The notes under the pieces were generated by a model. The model was given only the letters and a program-made list of their open reading frames with translations. It did no database searches and was not told where the DNA came from. 64,000 bases of DNA from JAWWOW01 sp033851265 (GTDB taxonomy: Bacteria > Actinomycetota > Actinomycetes > JAWWOW01), in NCBI GenBank assembly GCA_033851265.1, contig JAWWOW010000006.1, forward strand, positions 248,001 to 312,000. Direction: 5' to 3'. Below, one piece after another: positions 61,873 through 64,000 of the stretch. The position numbers and the translations under genes are program-made. How positions within the stretch are numbered: the stretch's first letter is position 1; each line of letters opens with the position of its first letter.

Positions 61873-62850
61873 TCACCGGCCAGCTGGCGCCTCGAGCGCC
61901 TCGGCCACCGGCGCCCCAGGGTCCGGTGGGGCCTCGCGCGGGCGGTGCTCGACCGAGACGACGACCGCCACCGACGCGATAACGATGGCCCCACCGATCA
62001 CGATCGGCATGGTGATCGGTTCGCTGAGTATCAGTGCGCCGAGAAGCACGGCTACCGCGGGATTGACGTAGGCGTACGTCGCCACGAGTGAGATAGGCGC
62101 GCTACGCAACAGCCAGACGTACGCCGAGAACGCGATGATCGAGCCGGCCACGGTCAGGTAGCCGAGTGCCGCCCACGAGCGCCCGGAGATGTCGGCTACC
62201 GACACGTCCATGAACTCGCCCCGTGCCAGCGCGACGAGGAGCATCAGCGCGCCACCCGAGAACATCTCGTAGACGGTGGTGACGAACGGGTCGGCGGGCA
62301 GCGGCAGTTGCGCCGAGAAATACGAGCCGAGGGACCAGAAGAACGACGCGCACAGCACCGTGAGAACGCCGTACACCCGCGTCGACCCGCCGCTGCCCGG
62401 CGACAGGAGCACCGCTATGCCGGCGAACCCCGCAAGGACGGCGGCGATCGTTGCGGTCCGCGGTCGGTCGCGGTTAGCGAGCCGAAGCAACACAACCCAC
62501 AGCGGAACAGCGGCGACGACCAGCGCGGCCAGCCCGGAGTCGATGTTCTGCTCGGCGACGACGACAAGGCCGTTGCCACCGAGCAGCAACAGCCCGCCGA
62601 CGAGGGCGCAGGCGCCGAACTCGGACAGCCGCACGCGAAGAGCCCCGGGGCCTTTGCGCCACCGAATAACCAGGCCCATCACCACGCTGGCGATGAGGAA
62701 CCGGCCGCCAGCAGAGAGGAATGGGGGCACCGTCTCGAGCACGACGCGGATGGCGAGGTACGTCGAACCCCACACGACGTAGACGATGCTCAACGCGAAC
62801 CATAAAACGCCGCGGGCCGGCATCGCTGTCGCCGACGGCCCCTGACTCAC
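61873..62850 (-). CDS. EamA/DMT-family transporter
   Basis: A ten-segment drug/metabolite transporter with two EamA repeats (V-W-G-S-T-Y-L-A-I-R near the N-terminus and F-F-W-S-L-G-S-Y in the second). I chose the GTG at 62850, which has GGGA about 6 nt upstream, giving 325 residues; a TTG four codons earlier is possible. Substrate unknown; RhtA-like amino acid export is a common role. Confidence 0.87.
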   Translation of the reverse strand: MSQGPSATAMPARGVLWFALSIVYVVWGSTYLAIRVVLETVPPFLSAGGRFLIASVVMGLVIRWRKGPGALRVRLSEFGACALVGGLLLLGGNGLVVVAEQNIDSGLAALVVAAVPLWVVLLRLANRDRPRTATIAAVLAGFAGIAVLLSPGSGGSTRVYGVLTVLCASFFWSLGSYFSAQLPLPADPFVTTVYEMFSGGALMLLVALARGEFMDVSVADISGRSWAALGYLTVAGSIIAFSAYVWLLRSAPISLVATYAYVNPAVAVLLGALILSEPITMPIVIGGAIVIASVAVVVSVEHRPREAPPDPGAPVAEALEAPAGR

Positions 62851-62913
62851 GTCACATCCCAACCGTGTCCGGAGCGGGCATCATCCCCGGTCGGCACGAT
62901 CGAGAGCGAACGG

Positions 62914-63789
62914 TTATCTGGCGGCGTCCAGACGCGCGATCTCGTCGGCGGTCAGCATGAGATCGACGGCAGACGCCGAGTCGGTGATCGTCTCGGGTCG
63001 AGTTGACCCCGGAATCGGGATGACGACCGGCGCCTTCGCGAGCATCCATGCAAGACAAACGCGCTGGGGCGACGTTTCGTGAGCCCGGGCGATCTCTGCG
63101 AATGCACTGACGTCCGCGCCGAGCCGGCTGGCAGTGCCGATGCCGCCGAGCGGCGACCACGGCAGAAATGCGACCCCGAGCTCGGCGCACAGCTCGAGCT
63201 CGTCCTCGCTGGATCGAAAGCGCGGGCTGAACTCGTTCTGCACACTCGCCAACCCCGTCGCGCCGATTCCACCGAGAACATCAACCGCTTCCCGGATCTG
63301 GTCGACCGTCGCGTTGCTGACGCCCATGAGCCGGACCTTGCCCGCGTCGTACAACTCGCGGATCGCCCCGACAGATTCGGCCCACGGGACGTGTGGGTCG
63401 GGCCGGTGGTACTGGTAGAGCCCGATGGCCTCCACCCCGAGCGCCTTGAGGCTGGCCTCGCACGCAGCGCGAATGTGCTCGGGACGACCGTCGATCGTCC
63501 AGGAGCCGTCGCCGGGACGAAGGTGGCCACCCTTGGTCGCCACAAGAACGTCCGAGGTGTCACCGGCGTACGTCGCCAGCGCCCGCGCGATCAGTCGCTC
63601 GTTGTGACCAACCTCGCCGGCATTCAAGTGGTACGAGTCGGCGGTGTCGATCAGGGTCACGCCGACGTCGAGAGCTGCATGCAGCGTACGGATGGCGCGG
63701 TCCGTGTCGGGTCGACCTTCGATCGACAGTGGCATGCCGCCGAGTCCGATCGCACTCACGGTGCGGTTACCGATCGTCCGCTGCTGCAC
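62914..63789 (-). CDS. Aldo/keto reductase
   Basis: A 291-residue (alpha/beta)8-barrel NADPH oxidoreductase. The catalytic set is visible: Asp in L-I-D-T-A-D-S-Y with its Tyr, Lys in V-A-T-K-G-G and His in Q-Y-H-R-P-D. The cofactor-binding I-P-G-S-T-R-P-E is near the C-terminus. The GTG start follows AGGAGG by 6 nt and overlaps the thioesterase gene by 23 bp. Confidence 0.92.
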   Translation of the reverse strand: MQQRTIGNRTVSAIGLGGMPLSIEGRPDTDRAIRTLHAALDVGVTLIDTADSYHLNAGEVGHNERLIARALATYAGDTSDVLVATKGGHLRPGDGSWTIDGRPEHIRAACEASLKALGVEAIGLYQYHRPDPHVPWAESVGAIRELYDAGKVRLMGVSNATVDQIREAVDVLGGIGATGLASVQNEFSPRFRSSEDELELCAELGVAFLPWSPLGGIGTASRLGADVSAFAEIARAHETSPQRVCLAWMLAKAPVVIPIPGSTRPETITDSASAVDLMLTADEIARLDAAR

Positions 63790-64000
63790 GGGGCGCCTCC
63801 TTTCGTGCGCGGTTGCTCCCGCGGTTCGTCATGGCTAGTTGCCGGGCCTGACACACGACATGGTCGGTGTCGTCCCAGATCACGACCTCTTCATCGAACC
63901 ATCCGCCGTGCAACAGCGTCGTGCGTATGGCGACGCGCAGCCAGCCCTCCGCCGGTTGCGCGCGCAGCAGCGTGGTCATCTCTACGGTCGGCGCCCAGCC
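63767..64000 (-). CDS. Thioesterase family protein, 5' end outside window
   Basis: Only the C-terminal 77 codons are in the window; the frame is open to the right edge (ending G-W-A-P-T-V-E-M-T-T-L-L-R-A). The pattern G-W-L-R-V, H-G-G-W-F-D-E-E, V-I-W-D-D and A-R-Q-L-A-M is that of the second hot-dog half of TesB-like acyl-CoA thioesterases. Its end overlaps the aldo/keto reductase start, so they are likely co-transcribed. Confidence 0.75.
   Translation of the reverse strand, partial: GWAPTVEMTTLLRAQPAEGWLRVAIRTTLLHGGWFDEEVVIWDDTDHVVCQARQLAMTNRGSNRARKEAPRAAADDR

Overview
The window is the replication-origin region of a high-GC actinomycete chromosome. Gene order matches the conserved actinobacterial origin block: gyrA-gyrB-dciA-recF-dnaN-oriC-dnaA-rpmH-rnpA-yidD-yidC-khpB-rsmG-parA-parB, then cwlM-trxA-trxB-anti-sigma-sigM-pseudokinase-murJ-DUF6049-NUDIX-CCA transferase, then ino1-PadR-DUF5318-ponA-rpsF-ssb-rpsR-rplI-dnaB. 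The last block sits on the same side of oriC as murJ. From memory this is the Streptomyces-like layout, whereas in Mycobacterium the ino1-to-dnaB block lies on the other side. An SsgA-like protein, found in morphologically complex actinomycetes, also argues for a sporulating or Frankiales-like soil actinobacterium rather than a mycobacterium. Genus cannot be fixed from the sequence. No mobile element, CRISPR array, prophage or rRNA operon was seen.

Layout. 1-4508: a very large secreted protein of Ig-like modules, cut by the left edge, preceded by a leader with a folded RNA candidate. 4666-5224: tRNA-Ala and tRNA-Ile around a DLW-39-like ORF. 5300-13714: DUF3566, gyrA, gyrB, dciA, recF and dnaN, all leftward. 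13715-14072: probable oriC. 14073-21535: dnaA leftward, then the rightward rpmH-to-parB run. 21539-25809: D-Ala-D-Ala ligase-like enzyme, aminotransferase, acetyltransferase and a CwlM-type amidase. 25900-37428: thioredoxin system under a sigma-R type promoter, SigM with its anti-sigma factor, and the cell-envelope operon (NUDIX, DUF6049, MurJ, small membrane protein, NlpC/P60, pseudokinase). 37456-44739: YbaK, CCA transferase, FecR-like lipoprotein, MFS permease, PadR-ino1 and DUF5318. 44820-54344: PonA-type PBP, two polytopic glycosyltransferases, alpha/beta hydrolase, penicillin-acylase-family protein and endonuclease IV. 54447-58654: cupredoxin-like surface protein, rpsF-ssb-rpsR-rplI and dnaB. 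58656-64000: DUF1003, SsgA-like, an LPG-synthase-like/GDPD pair, a hypothetical protein, EamA, aldo/keto reductase and a thioesterase cut by the right edge.

How it works together. Replication start (DnaA, oriC, DciA, DnaB, DnaN, RecF, gyrase) and segregation (ParA, ParB and two parS sites) are clustered. Next to them are envelope-building functions (MurJ and pseudokinase, CwlM, PonA, Ddl-like, NlpC/P60) and redox control.

The least expected signals are: a three-way-junction leader RNA whose hairpin loop can pair with the ribosome-binding site of the Ig-repeat gene; a sigM gene whose best start is ATC; a PHO-box-like repeat followed by an attenuator-like terminator before the LPG-TM/GDPD pair; and a DnaA-box cluster before dnaB.
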